Shown here piece by piece: positions 1-10,406 of a DNA stretch of 64,000 nt. A program made the translations under genes and the position numbers. Source of the stretch: Ulva prolifera (taxonomy: Eukaryota; Chlorophyta; Ulvophyceae; Ulvales; Ulvaceae); NCBI GenBank assembly GCA_023078555.1, contig CM041196.1, forward strand, positions 6,397,658 to 6,461,657. The letters run 5' to 3'. The first letter of the stretch is position 1. Every line of letters begins with the position of its first letter. The notes below the pieces were generated by a model that was given only the letters and a program-made list of their open reading frames with translations, was not told the origin of the DNA and ran no database searches.

Positions 1-1434
1 GTTGCCAAGCCTGCACGGAATGCTGATGCTATGATGCCTCGGCTGTCCTCAGGAACTAAATTTGAAATTTGATCAGAACTGCAGACGTTTAGAGCTGGCG
101 CGACAAACTGTGGGTGTTCAGTCCGCAAGAGTCATAGCCTGAGGCTATGTCGTTAATGGGGCTGAAATGTATACAAAGTTCTTGTAGAAAAGGGCGGTGA
201 AGGCCAGGGTGGGGACATACCGCTGTGGACCTGTTAGGCTGTGGCTTCAATGGGAACCTGCAGAGACTATGATGTATACAGCTGTGGAGTAGGGAGTACT
301 CGCATTCCCGTATGCAGCTCTATAGCTAGAGTCGACTGCGCTTGCAAAGGTGTGACTTTCTAGACAGTGGAGATGATACTGTGAACTACCAAGGATGTGG
401 TTATATATACAAAGTGTGCTGGCCCCGCAGTGCTTGAAGCAATGCATATTTTGGACAGGGGCGCGGTCGCGAGCATGGATGCGCCCCGGTGGACACTTAG
501 GCAATCGCAACCTGTACTGCAGCATGCTGTGCGAGCTCGGGTCGGCACGAGGCGTGTGTGGACATCCACACGGGGTTGAGGACGGACAAACTTGTAGATC
601 GTAAGTTTCGTTTTCAGGTTACGCATCTACTTTACGCTCACGCCGTAGCTGTCTTGACCTCTGCCCAGTGGGCATCCAGTTCGGGCAGTCGCCAAGCTGT
701 AGCTGGAATATCGTGCAGCACCATCTCATTCGTAGGCAATGTTTAGCGACACGAGTGCGTCTTGGGGTGGTTCCGGGACACCGCTGTGCAGAGCTGTGCT
801 CAGCGAGGGGGCGAGGTCTGTCTGCTCGACATGCGAATCGTGCGTTTCACATGCGTTTGCGAGAGCGCGAAGAACCAGCTATACTGCCGCCGCGTCAATC
901 ATAAAATATATTTAGAAAGAATCCGCGGCTTAGTCAGGCTCTGAAGGGTGTACGAGTCGATCTCATGAGAGTAGCGAACACGCTGGCAGAACTAGCACCG
1001 ACTGGCACACTCGCACAGGAAGTACTGTGAAAGCAGCCTGCACAGTGGCAAGCGAAAATTCCACAACACGTTCACGTCGCAGCTGGTCCACGTTCAGGCT
1101 CAGTCAGCGCGGTCTGGGAGCAGCTCTTGGAGGAGCTGTGGAGCGTGTCTGGAAGCCAGAGTGAGCCCATGGCGGAACTTCATCCCACAGACAGTATCAT
1201 GCGACCATAATACACATAGCAGAGGAATTACCAAGCTGGTGTCAGCGTCATCACTCTAGCATTGTCAGGCTTCGCGCCCAATTGCAGCCATACGTCCTGC
1301 TCACATTCACCTGCAGAGTTGCGTTGAAACGCGTTTCTTTCGATAAGAAACGTTTCAAACTCGTTTCTTATTTTAACGTTCAATGTTAACGTATGAAACG
1401 CTGGCACGCCGGGACTTCAACGAATTCAAGAGGA
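1..1434. other. Intergenic, no gene recognised
   Basis: No ORF on either strand shows a recognisable domain, signal peptide or exon with matching splice sites. An AT-rich patch near 1325-1390 (several 'gtttc' repeats) precedes the transposon that starts at 1443. Nothing else can be supported here. Confidence 0.5.
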
Positions 1435-1442
1435 CTCCAGGA

Positions 1443-1690
1443 AGGGGGGTCTGCACTCGGGCCATGCACACGTCCACCGGGAACGCGATCCACTCAGACA
1501 TCGCCCAGGGCCCTGGGCGGTGTCTATGGACTCACAATAACATACTGAATGCACACAGGCGGTCGTCTCACGTCGCTGGGCGAAAGCAGCCTTTTCGTCG
1601 AAAAGCGTATGCATGCCTGGGCAGAATGACCCATTTCGCCCAGGGAGCGCCTACAGCGCCCAGCGCGTGCCCAGAGCGCGCCCAGTGAGC
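1443..1690 (+). repeat. Left terminal inverted repeat of element copy 1
   Basis: This arm pairs with 3070-3324 in inverted orientation. The outer 16 bases are identical between the arms and identity remains high through the CCCAGGGCCCTGGG palindrome near 1504-1520; the inner limit is approximate. Confidence 0.85.
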
Positions 1691-3069
1691 CTAGGGCACC
1701 CTTATTATGTTTATATTCACTAATGGGACGTTATCTTTGATGTTATCGATTGCTGTGGAAATCGTCCTAGCCGTTGTGACTTGTGGGGTCATGTACTGTC
1801 ACATGTAGGCAGCTGCTCTGCGCGATTGGAGCGCTATGAAGAATCAATACAAGTGTTTTTTACTCTTGCGGATGGGTTGTTTTGTCGCTCTGCGGTTGAT
1901 TGCTTCAGCGGCTCTGACCCCATTTCGTTCTGGCGTGTCCAGTACATGGCATGAGTATAAAATGACAGGCTTCAACAGGCGTGCATGCTTAAATTACGGT
2001 ACAGTCGGGATACCTTCAACGATACCGACAGCTGTGATCGAGGCTGATCAAGCGGCTGTCCACATGATGAAGGTCATTGTATTGACACCACATGGATGCA
2101 GCTGGCCTGGTTGATACATCTAGATCTGGCATGTTTGACAGTATCATTTAGTTGCATCTAGATTGTATTGCAAGCGATGTCACATCTGAAGGATGCCAGT
2201 CAGGTTAAATGCTGATTGCATGGTAGCATTGTGCAAGAGGCAGAAAACCGATGCAGTTGACTGTTTACTGCTGTGAAAAAGAATACAAAAGAAAATTTAC
2301 GCGAGAAGAAATCAGCATGCGCTCTGCATCACTGTCATGGGATTCTGAACTGCATCAGAGGTGTAGGAAAGCAAGAATGCCTGGCATACAGCCTCTTTGT
2401 GTGCTTGCATCTGTGACCTGCCACATTACGCCCACTGATGGCATCACGATTGACCACGACTCACTCACGTGGATCGGTGCTGGTTGAACAGCGATAAGTT
2501 ATTGCGTAGTGCTGAATACATTTGTGTGAATGAACATGCTGTCGCGACCGTCACAGCCAGATTCGCAGCGCCTCCGTGCCCTCCATAACGAGGAAGGAGC
2601 TGATATACACAGGTGAAAATTATGACTGCAATTTGTAGATCGCGCAGGGATCATTCTTGCCGTGGCTTTGATAAGCCGGTGTACGGCAGCGTACTTTCAA
2701 TCACTGTGACGGAAGAACAATGCTGCCTTCCCCACCGAGATTAGAGATCCTGAGCCATCTGGGGCTGATGGTTTTTGGTATGTATACGTATATGCCATGG
2801 TCGATTGAAATGCTATGTTGCGTCTTTCCTGACACAGCTGTTTTGCGTCTTTGCAAACTCACGAGGCGCAGAAACTGCACACAAGTTCCGGCAGAAACCA
2901 ACAGCAAAGCCGTCAGTCACTTAACTTCACTCAATCGCTGAGTCTGTGGTAGCTAAGCCGGTCTAGGCCGGCGTGATGTCCGCTCTCCATGACTGCATCA
3001 CAGACACGTCGGACATACCCGCACGACACCGGTTGATAGGTCACTGAACATCCATGAGACATATTATAG

Positions 3070-3324
3070 TGTTTTTGGGGTGTTCTCAACCCACTGTGCT
3101 CACTGGGCGTGCGCTGGGCGCCAAATCCGCGTCCATGGGCGAAATCAGCATTTGGGGCGAAAACAGGCCTTTCCCTGGGCACTTTTCTACGTTTCGCCCA
3201 AGGACCGCCTGTGTGCATTCAGTATGTTATTGTGGGTCTATAGACACCGCCCAGGGCCCTGGGCGATGTCTGAGTGGCTCGCGTTCCCGGTGGACGTGTG
3301 CATGGCCCGAGTGCAGACCCCCCT
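3070..3324 (-). repeat. Right terminal inverted repeat of element copy 1
   Basis: Reverse-complement partner of 1443-1690. It ends GAGTGCAGACCCCCCT at 3324, directly before the 8-bp target duplication. The inner limit is judged by eye. Confidence 0.85.
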
Positions 3325-3332
3325 CTCCAGGA

Positions 3333-3828
3333 CTACTGGACCACTCTACTCCAGGCAAATCGGGACCGCGCTGCACCCGGTCACCTGCATGAGTAGGCCA
3401 CCAAGGCTTGGAGGAACCGTGGATGGCACAATATTGGGTCCAGTTCTTCATTGGGCCTGATCTCTCTTCACTCCGGATCCACTGATCAACACTTCAAGGA
3501 CACAGGCATACAGGCGGATCAAGGAAGGCCTTCCGACGGGGCTGGTGTGCTGCTTGATCGCACATGGGGCAGCAATTTGAGCTGAGGTAGCTGCATGTGC
3601 TCCAAAATTGTACTGCCACTGTGTTGATGATAGAGCTGGAGTGTCTGGAAAATTGTACTGCCACTGTCTGGAAGAAGCTGCCCAGGCCCGCCAGAATCAT
3701 GGCAACAATGGCAGGCGAGCCAGTCTATGTGCAGAAGGCTCAATAGCAGCACAACAACACGCAGTGTTCATCAATCTCTGCGGCAAAGGTGTGCCGCAGA
3801 GATTGACGATTGATGCCGTCGCAGCACA
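3333..3828. other. Intergenic with a short direct repeat and a perfect hairpin
   Basis: No gene is supported. An 'aaattgtactgccactgt' direct repeat occurs at about 3604-3622 and 3651-3669. A hairpin with a perfect 15-bp stem (TCAATCTCTGCGGCA and its complement, loop of about 6 nt) lies near 3771-3806, next to the broken exon copy that follows. Confidence 0.5.
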
Positions 3829-4025
3829 CCCAGCGCCACCCGCAGCCACTGCTCCGCAGTCCACGACACCACGCCGGGATTCTCAAGGCGCGCAGCGGAG
3901 ATCCGGTCTGTGGGCTTGAGTGCGCATGAATGCAAGAAACGCTCGCAGGTGCAAGCACCATACGGCGAGTGCGCGCCAAGCCGCTCCAAGCAGGTGCTGT
4001 GCTGTGACCAGACGTCTCTGCGCAG
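3829..4025 (-). pseudogene. Broken copy of exon 7 of the tandem membrane-protein family
   Basis: The minus strand encodes SPYGACTCERFLHSC followed about 20 residues later by AEQWLRVALGVL. These align with PYGACTCEWTMHAC and AEQWLRVALAL in the last exon of the gene at 42987-37772. Upstream nucleotides also match (cagcacctgcttgga against cagcacctgcatggc), but the reading frame shifts near 4000. The conserved GVRTSLL.RAWW block is missing because the copy ends at about 3829. No other exons of the family lie nearby, so this is a detached, decayed fragment. Confidence 0.75.
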
Positions 4026-4286
4026 GATCGCTGACTGTCTGCAGAAATTCCTCCCGGTACATCCGGTCGGCGCCGGGAACGAGGAGCACTAGTGTAGGCA
4101 GCCGTGCATGCATCTGGCATCCCACGCCTGGGAGACAAGGGCGGTGTGCGGGAAGTGGGTGCGCTGTACTCGTGCATGCATGCATGCCTGGACCTGAGGG
4201 GCCTGAGGGACTGCATCGGCATTGAGGGATAAGCCATGGTGGCGCCACCCACTGGCAGTGCGTTTGATGCAGGATCCGCCTCCAGC

Positions 4287-4371
4287 CTGGGGAGCGTGAG
4301 ACTCCCATGCATGTCTGGGGAGCGTAAGACTCCCATGCATGTCTGGGGGAGCGTGAGCCTCCCATGCATGT
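4287..4371 (+). repeat. Three-unit tandem repeat, 28-29 bp
   Basis: Three consecutive copies of a unit beginning ctggggagcgtgagactc and ending catgcatgt occupy 4287-4314, 4315-4342 and 4343-4371, with one or two substitutions between them. Each unit holds the CATGCATG palindrome that recurs throughout the window. Confidence 0.9.
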
Positions 4372-4863
4372 CTGGGCGAGCAGCCGATGCCAGATTCGAC
4401 CAGGCGAGGTCTCCCCGAGAAGTAGCTGTGCTCTACTTTGCATTCGGTGCATCAGTGCATGGTGATCCATTGCTTTGGCTAGCTATCCTATGCAGGCTCA
4501 ATCCGAATTCATGCTGCCCTGAGAACTGACTAATCCAGCCATTGGACTTACCTTGTACTTGCATACACGAGATAGCCTGCTATAGCTACCACTTGCCCAC
4601 TGGCAGCCGCAGCGAGCCTAGGATACTTATATGAAAAATTGAGTTGAACAGAAAAAAACTTCTTTGTGGAGGAGTTTTGTTCGATTTGCCTGGTGTATGT
4701 GTGTGAAGCCGCTTCGCGTGCAACCTGTGGCATCTCTCCTCTGTGATAGTCGGGCAATTGTGTGGACGCCATGCATGCACTCCTTGCAGATCTCCTCAGC
4801 GTGTGAACTCTGATTGACTGCTGTGCAGACGTGCAGAAGGGCCTGTAGCCACACAGGACGCCG

Positions 4864-5035
4864 GTGGGTGGTTGTTTTGGTGGGTGGTTGTGTTGCCGTG
4901 TCGCTGTGTCCGGCGCGGGTGCTGCCGTTGCGTGGGTGTTTTGGTGTGCGCTTCGTGTGGCTTGCTGCGTGGTGTGCGTTTCCCCTGCTTCTTGCTTGCG
5001 GTGCTACCTGCCTCGCTTGCTTTGTCCTTGTAACA
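4864..5035 (-). mobile_element. Short retroposon-like repeat (minus orientation)
   Basis: In the minus orientation this insert begins tgttacaaggacaaagcaag, the head of a dispersed repeat also found at 23.5, 23.9, 36.5 and 51.9 kb. A 14-bp direct repeat, cacacaggacgccg, flanks it at 4850-4863 and 5036-5049. The body is strongly strand-asymmetric (G/T-rich on plus, A/C-rich on minus). Variable long target duplications plus a constant head are typical of SINE-like retroposition, but no tRNA-like or 5S-like promoter was recognised. Confidence 0.65.
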
Positions 5036-5243
5036 CACACAGGACGCCGAGAGCGTGGACACGCAGCTGCGCACGGGGTCACATACTCGCCAAGTCCTTC
5101 ACGAGAATTCAGACGACAGAGCACTAGCTGTATCTCTGAGATGAATCCGAGAGGTTTGTCGGCATATCTCAGCTTGCCATCAACGTGCACTGACGTCTCG
5201 TTTGCCCATCGTCGAATTCAAGTTTCACTTTCATTTGCGTTAG

Positions 5244-6018
5244 ATGATGGCTTCGCTTCCAGCTTCCCTTTCTGGCTCCGTAGATCTGTGCATCGTGGGC
5301 TCGCCAGCGGAGGCTACCTTCGTTTACGGGCACATCACCGCTGTCGTGCCCGCTGCAGCAGCCCAGCGGTCGCGGCTAATCACTGATCTCTGCCAACAAG
5401 CAGATGAGAATGGCGAAGATCGCGGCTCCACTTTGCTCTGGCTCGTGGATTCTGCGTTGTCTCAAAGTGGCACAGATCGAGGCGAAGAAATCGACCCCTG
5501 CATCGCTATCGCACTGCATTCCACAGACAAATGACCGCTACTGCTCATCGACGTTGTACCTTGCTTGGAAGAAAGTCTTGTGCCATCTTCTTCTGCAGTA
5601 TCCGCACCCATTAACGTATACTCTTCTGTGACGCACCTGTGTGGCCGCTAACAGATGCCTCAAGGCAGGGCATGCGGCACCATAGCAGCCTCAGCAGCGC
5701 ATTGTAAGTTGCTCAGCTGGTTTCTGATGCACTCCCCCCAGCTGTGGGCAGTGAGGCAGAGTCGGCTGTGCTGGAGTGTGGGCCATGTGGTGGTCGTTGA
5801 ACCCGCCCCAGCTGCAGCTGCAGCTGTAGCAAGCAACTTGTTGAACAGTCAGCTGGCCCAGAGCATACTGTAGTCCTTGGCGTGTACTGCAGGCCGCCGA
5901 CTTTCTGGACGACGCGGCCACAGTGGCTGAGGTGCAGAAGGCCCTTGGGGAGGCTCTGCTTGGTAGAAGCATAACCGACACGCCACTCACAGAGGCACAA
6001 TCCGCTCTCGCGCGCAAG
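5244..6018 (+). CDS. Possible 5' exons of the leucine-rich-repeat gene
   Basis: An ATG at 5244 follows a pyrimidine-rich leader and opens a frame with MMASLPASLSGSVDLCIVG and TAVVPAAAAQRSRLITDLC, vaguely like the start of a BTB/POZ fold. A second stretch at 5885-6018 encodes FLDDAATVAEVQKALGEALL and ends ARK at a GTGTGT donor. Both look like protein rather than noise. I could not connect them to each other or to the exon at 6695 with matching phases. This is a lead only; it may be unrelated to the LRR gene. Confidence 0.25.
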
Positions 6019-7823
6019 GTGTGTGCTTGATCTTGTGCAGCAACTCGCCCTGCAGCTGCTCCACCACCTCATCGAGCATGCCATACTCCAACGTACAACT
6101 TCTGCAATGCCGTACACAGTGAGCCTTGCACACGAGGCATGCATGTGTTGTTTCTGTGCTCTAGTGGCGACGCACCAGCGTGTGGAGGTTCAGGTGTGCG
6201 GTCATACATGCGCACTGAGTGATTCCAGCGTGTCGTGCTTGACGCGGCTCAAGCAAAGCACTCGTCCGATGCTGGAGCTCGCGCTCGAGCCTCTGGTGTG
6301 CGTGACTGTGCGTCGGCCCACCATGGCCCCGGCCGCTGAGGGTTGTTCATGCATGCATTGATATGAATGGCGCTCCGGGTGTACATTGCACGGCCAAGCA
6401 CCCGCCCGGGCCTGGAAAGTGGAAATTCACCACCGGCATAGCACTGGCTGCTGTTGCCCGCAGTCCCGCCCAATGCTTGCGTGTCCCAGATATGCGCTCA
6501 CGCGCTTTCTGCAGGCTCTGCAGCCGTTGCTTGAGATTGGCGAGCGCTCCTGTTAAGCACACGGCCGCATTCATGCCCTCTCATCGTCACATGGCAACGC
6601 TCGCGGCCGGCTGATCAGCCTCGAGACGCTGTGTCTGTTCACGTGGCCGCGCCGCCTAAGCCGCACTACCGTCACGTGCGCTCTCTTTTCTGAAGTGGCC
6701 ACGTCACAAAAGCCCGGTTTGCAGATTGACAAAGCACTGCCGCAGCACATCGTGCGGGCGTTCCTTTACACGATTCACACCCGCCACAGCCCCGACTTTG
6801 AAGCGCAGCCCCACATATGCATCGAGCCCCTGCTGCGCCTGCCCCCCCGCACCTCCCACGCCGAAGTCGCGCAGGCCTGCTGCATGCCCTCGCACTGCAT
6901 GGCATGGCTCCACCCGTGAGTACTGCGTCATCAACGTGAAGAGCCACGCACACTTTCGATGCGCAGCATGCACAGCACGGGGCGCGCGCCGCCTGGGGGC
7001 GATGGGCGTCGAGCAGTGCTCGTGCACCTCGCCGACAGCCCTCGCGCTGGCTGCTATTGCGCCACTCTTCACGGCTGGAGGCGGTTCAGACGCCCCTGGG
7101 CCCCTTCCGGGCAGCACGGCTGGCCCTGCCGTCGACGCATGTGTGCGGGGCGCTACGACGTCCGGGGGCACATCATCCCGGAGCGCCTCAACGGAGTCCA
7201 GGACGGCCGCTGATGATGCGCAGCCAGCCTCCCCACCGCCGCAGTTGCGCGCGGTGGGCAGCGGCACGCCGCCGCCTCCGCAGCGGAGTCTGCAGTCGTG
7301 TGATGCCCTCACACATCTCAGGCTGGACGTACACGCGGAGTCGCCAGCGGCACCGTCGCAGTGGCCGCGTGCTCTAGTCCAGCTCACCGCGCTGAAATGC
7401 CTCCATGTGATTGTCCACAACTACCACAGTCCTCAGGACTTCTGCATGCCGGAGTTCACCGCCGCCCTGCGCGATCTGCCCGCCCTCGGACAGCTCGAGC
7501 TCGCGTATGCCGGCGGCACCAGGCGAGTCACGAAGCTTGGCCTGGACCCGGAGTGCCAAGGACCCATCTCAAGGGGAAGAGAATACCGAGCTCGCGGTGC
7601 GAAAGCGCAGCCTTCCCGCGGGCCAGGGCCAGCCTTGCAGCTGCTCGACGGCCTCTCGCAACTGTCACAGCTGACATCTCTGGACCTCCACGACTGTGTG
7701 ACCTTCCCCAGCGCCTCTGATGACGACCGGTCGACGGACGCACGCCGTTCCCCGTCGGCGTCGGATCTGGGGCAGCTTCGCGCGGGCCTCGGTGTTGTCG
7801 CGCGCCTGACCCGGTTGTCGGGG

Positions 7824-7841
7824 CTGACTACGCGTAGTCAG
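7824..7841. repeat. Perfect 18-bp palindrome inside the LRR gene
   Basis: ctgactacgcgtagtcag equals its own reverse complement. It lies exactly where the LRR reading frame shifts, so it may mark a footprint or small palindromic insertion. Confidence 0.9.
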
Positions 7842-8336
7842 AGGGTATACCCTCAAGATGCTCCTCGGCAGCCGAGGGCACTGCGATTGCCCGTGGTATC
7901 AGGCGTTTATGGGGGCAGTGAGGCAGCTGGCCTCGCTAGACGAGCTCATAATCTGTCCGGACATCCTCACGATGGCAGAAACGCCCCTCGACGGAGGCCC
8001 AGGCCATCAGGCGAGGCTGGCGGAGTTGTTCGTGGGGCAGGGCTTTCCCGCCCTGCATCACCTCGAGATATATTATGGGGACTGGTTCTTTTGCGGCTTG
8101 ACGCCTGCCGGCAACATGCACGCCTCCATCCGCAGAGACAACCCGGCGCTACTGGCGCGCCTCACAACCCTGCGCCTGAGTCACATTGCGAAGCTCGATG
8201 CCATCGGGCCACTCGTAGCCGACATGCCGGCGCTCCGGCAGCTGGCCCTGGATCGTTGCGGGCTGGGAGATGCAGGACTGAACAGTCTCGCAAAGGCTCT
8301 GCCGAGTCTGCCTGTGCTCACGTTTCTTGAGCTGTC

Positions 8337-8682
8337 TGTCAGAAAAGCTATCTTATGTGCAGGTCAGGACGCGCAGTCCTTGTTCAGGTCAGGTCAGGAC
8401 AGCCAACATCTCATACCTGCTGCGCACAGAGGTAGAACCGAGAGATGTTGAAGGGAAGTGCTAGCACCGGGAAACAGTAAAGAGAATGGTTACAGACCTC
8501 AGTGTGCACATGCTTATATGCACACTGAACACTCAAGGTTACGGCGGGAAACCCTCGCACGATCTCTCTCACTACATCGAGACAATCCTAACTGGCGGCT
8601 TACCCCTACACTGGATCCGCGGATCGTCCGTGCATGGGTGCACCTGTCACCACTGCTGCCCGCAGGCTCATGCATTGTGACA
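8337..8682 (-). repeat. 3' LTR of the copia element
   Basis: 346 bp. On the plus strand it reads tgtcagaaaagc at the left and gcattgtgaca at the right, identical to the other LTR except for t instead of a at position 3. A short internal 'caggtcaggtcagg' repeat lies in the part nearest the host gene. Confidence 0.96.
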
Positions 8683-8692
8683 CTCCCCCATA
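8683..8692 (-). promoter_or_regulatory. Polypurine tract of the copia element
   Basis: On the minus strand ATGGGGGAG directly precedes the 3' LTR start TGTCACAATG. This is the expected place and composition for plus-strand DNA priming. Confidence 0.8.
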
Positions 8693-8699
8693 AACCCTG

Positions 8700-10406
8700 C
8701 TAAGTCTCCACTAGCTGGAGTTTATTACGAACTTCTAACAAAGCAGGTCCGGGCAGCACTTTAGTAAACACATCTGCTAACTGGTCAACAGTGCCCACCC
8801 ATGCTACCTTAAGTTCATCCATCTGGACATATTCCCGCACTCGCAAGTGCCGCACACGAATGTGCTTGGATCTGTCAGTGGACACAGCATTCACAGCCAA
8901 GATATTGGCACTCTTATTGTCACCCCACAGAGTTGGCTTGTGTGGGACGAGTTTCAGATCGAGAAGCAACTGCTTTACCCACATCAACTCGTTGGCTGTT
9001 GCACTCATCGCGATGAGTTCAGCCTCTGTTGTATCCCCAGCCACTATACTCTGTTTCTTCGAACGCCAGAGAACACAGTTCCCATGCACCCGAATAACCA
9101 TACCAGACACGCTTTTCAGATCAGCAGAGTTCGCAAAATCTGCATCTGAATAAGCCTCTAACAAACACCCGTGTCCCTCAGAGCCTATAAACTTTATTCC
9201 TAAATTCTTTGTGGACTGCAGGTATCTCAGAACATGTTGCACGGCAGACCAATGTTCCTTTAGACTACTAGACATGTGCCGGGCCAGGGCATGTGCCACA
9301 TAGCTCAGGTCAGGTCGTGTCACTCCTGCAATATACTGGATGCTTCCTACAGCACTCATGAACCTGGAATGCTCAGCAGCACTGGCTTTCTCCAGGTCAG
9401 GATGCTCTTTCGCGCTCCTTAGTTGTTGCCGCGGCACTAAGGGAGTGGGAGATTTACGACAGTCAGACATACTGTACTTTTCAAGTAAGTTTCGAATTTT
9501 GTTTCGTTGTGTCATGATGATTGTTTTGGCCTTACGATCACGCATGATCTCTGTGCCAAGTGCCCATGCGAGTTCACCTAAATCTCTGCCCTCAAATTTC
9601 GTGAGAATGGTGTCGACAAGTTCTTGTAACCCCGCAGAGCTACTGAATATGAACAAGTCATCGACCCATAAGAAAATAAAGCAGCGACCAGATGTTCTGA
9701 CATACAGTCCGGGATCACTTTGTGCGCACACAAATCCCATCTCAGCTAAGACCTTGATTAAAGCTTTATGCCACTCGCGAGCAGCTTGCTTCAGGCCATA
9801 CAGGGTTTTATGCAATCTCCAGACACGTGCTGTCCCGTCAGTGAAGAACGGGGGCTGTTCAACGAACACTTCTTCTTCTAGCTCACCATTCAGAAAAGCG
9901 CACTGAATGTCTATGTGTCTAATCTCTAAGTCTTCCTGAGCAGCAACTGACAGCAACACACGCAGTGTCGCGTAACTACCGACAGGAGACCAAGTCTCAA
10001 AAAAGTCTATACCTTCTACCTGAGAAAAACCACGAGCTACATATCGTGCCTTATACCGCTGAACCTCGCCAGCAGGCCCACGCTTGATCTTGAGCACCCA
10101 TTTGCCCGAGATAGCCCGTTTGCCCGCAGGCAGATAGCACAACCCGAAGGTTCCGTGCTCACCCAGTGCATCTACCTCCTCCTGCATGGCGCGCAGCCAT
10201 GCATCCCTGTCCGGACCCGCAAGTCCTTCCTTCATAGAAGGCATATCAGGGTCGGAGGAGGCCTTCTGCTTCCTGGCGGCAGCTGCTCGGCGCGACCCAC
10301 GACGCTGAACACTCTGCTGCTCACCAGACTCCACATGCTGAGGCTTCAGGCCTGCACAGGACACTCCACAGTCAGCCGCGGCTGATGTGTCCTGGCTACA
10401 AGCAAA
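8700..10406 (-). CDS. pol: Copia pol, C-terminal part: reverse transcriptase and RNase H
   Basis: The ORF encodes the copia RT (RVT_2) and RNase H. RT motifs run in order: WVLKIKRGPAGEVQRYKARY with VARGFSQVEGIDFFETWSPV after it, then HIDIQCAFLNGELEEEVFVE, LHKTLYGLKQAAREWHKAL, and the catalytic box LWVDDLFIF (WVDD in place of YVDD). RNase H shows YSDADFA, TEAELIAM and GDNKSA. The frame has no ATG at its start; it is open from 10406, just after an in-frame stop at 10407-10409, and overlaps the upstream ORF by 61 nt in another frame. It is therefore probably made by frameshifting from the upstream ORF, or it was cut off by a recent indel. RT and RNase H length and motif order look intact. Confidence 0.93.
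   Translation of the reverse strand, partial: FACSQDTSAAADCGVSCAGLKPQHVESGEQQSVQRRGSRRAAAARKQKASSDPDMPSMKEGLAGPDRDAWLRAMQEEVDALGEHGTFGLCYLPAGKRAISGKWVLKIKRGPAGEVQRYKARYVARGFSQVEGIDFFETWSPVGSYATLRVLLSVAAQEDLEIRHIDIQCAFLNGELEEEVFVEQPPFFTDGTARVWRLHKTLYGLKQAAREWHKALIKVLAEMGFVCAQSDPGLYVRTSGRCFIFLWVDDLFIFSSSAGLQELVDTILTKFEGRDLGELAWALGTEIMRDRKAKTIIMTQRNKIRNLLEKYSMSDCRKSPTPLVPRQQLRSAKEHPDLEKASAAEHSRFMSAVGSIQYIAGVTRPDLSYVAHALARHMSSSLKEHWSAVQHVLRYLQSTKNLGIKFIGSEGHGCLLEAYSDADFANSADLKSVSGMVIRVHGNCVLWRSKKQSIVAGDTTEAELIAMSATANELMWVKQLLLDLKLVPHKPTLWGDNKSANILAVNAVSTDRSKHIRVRHLRVREYVQMDELKVAWVGTVDQLADVFTKVLPGPALLEVRNKLQLVET

Larger units (their letters stand above)
1443..3324. mobile_element. Non-autonomous DNA transposon with long terminal inverted repeats (copy 1)
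   Basis: The element begins AGGGGGGTCTGCACTC at 1443 and ends with the exact reverse complement at 3324. It is flanked by a perfect 8-bp direct repeat, ctccagga, at 1435-1442 and 3325-3332. The inverted arms extend about 250 bp inward (roughly 1443-1690 and 3070-3324), sharing blocks such as gcccagggccctgggc and a 'gtctatrgactcacaataa'-type segment. The 1.4-kb interior has only short ORFs and no transposase motif, so it must depend on a helper elsewhere. An 8-bp duplication fits hAT-like or related superfamilies; the very long arms are more like Mutator or foldback elements. Superfamily is therefore left open. Same structure as the element at 21848-23425. Confidence 0.88.

Noticed and set aside
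1443..3324. Protein-coding gene in the transposon interior
   Set aside because: ORFs are short, lack domains and mostly lie in the inverted arms; no transposase motif was seen.
4287..4371. CRISPR-like array or regulatory iterons
   Set aside because: Direct tandem units without spacers and no associated genes; simple tandem duplication.
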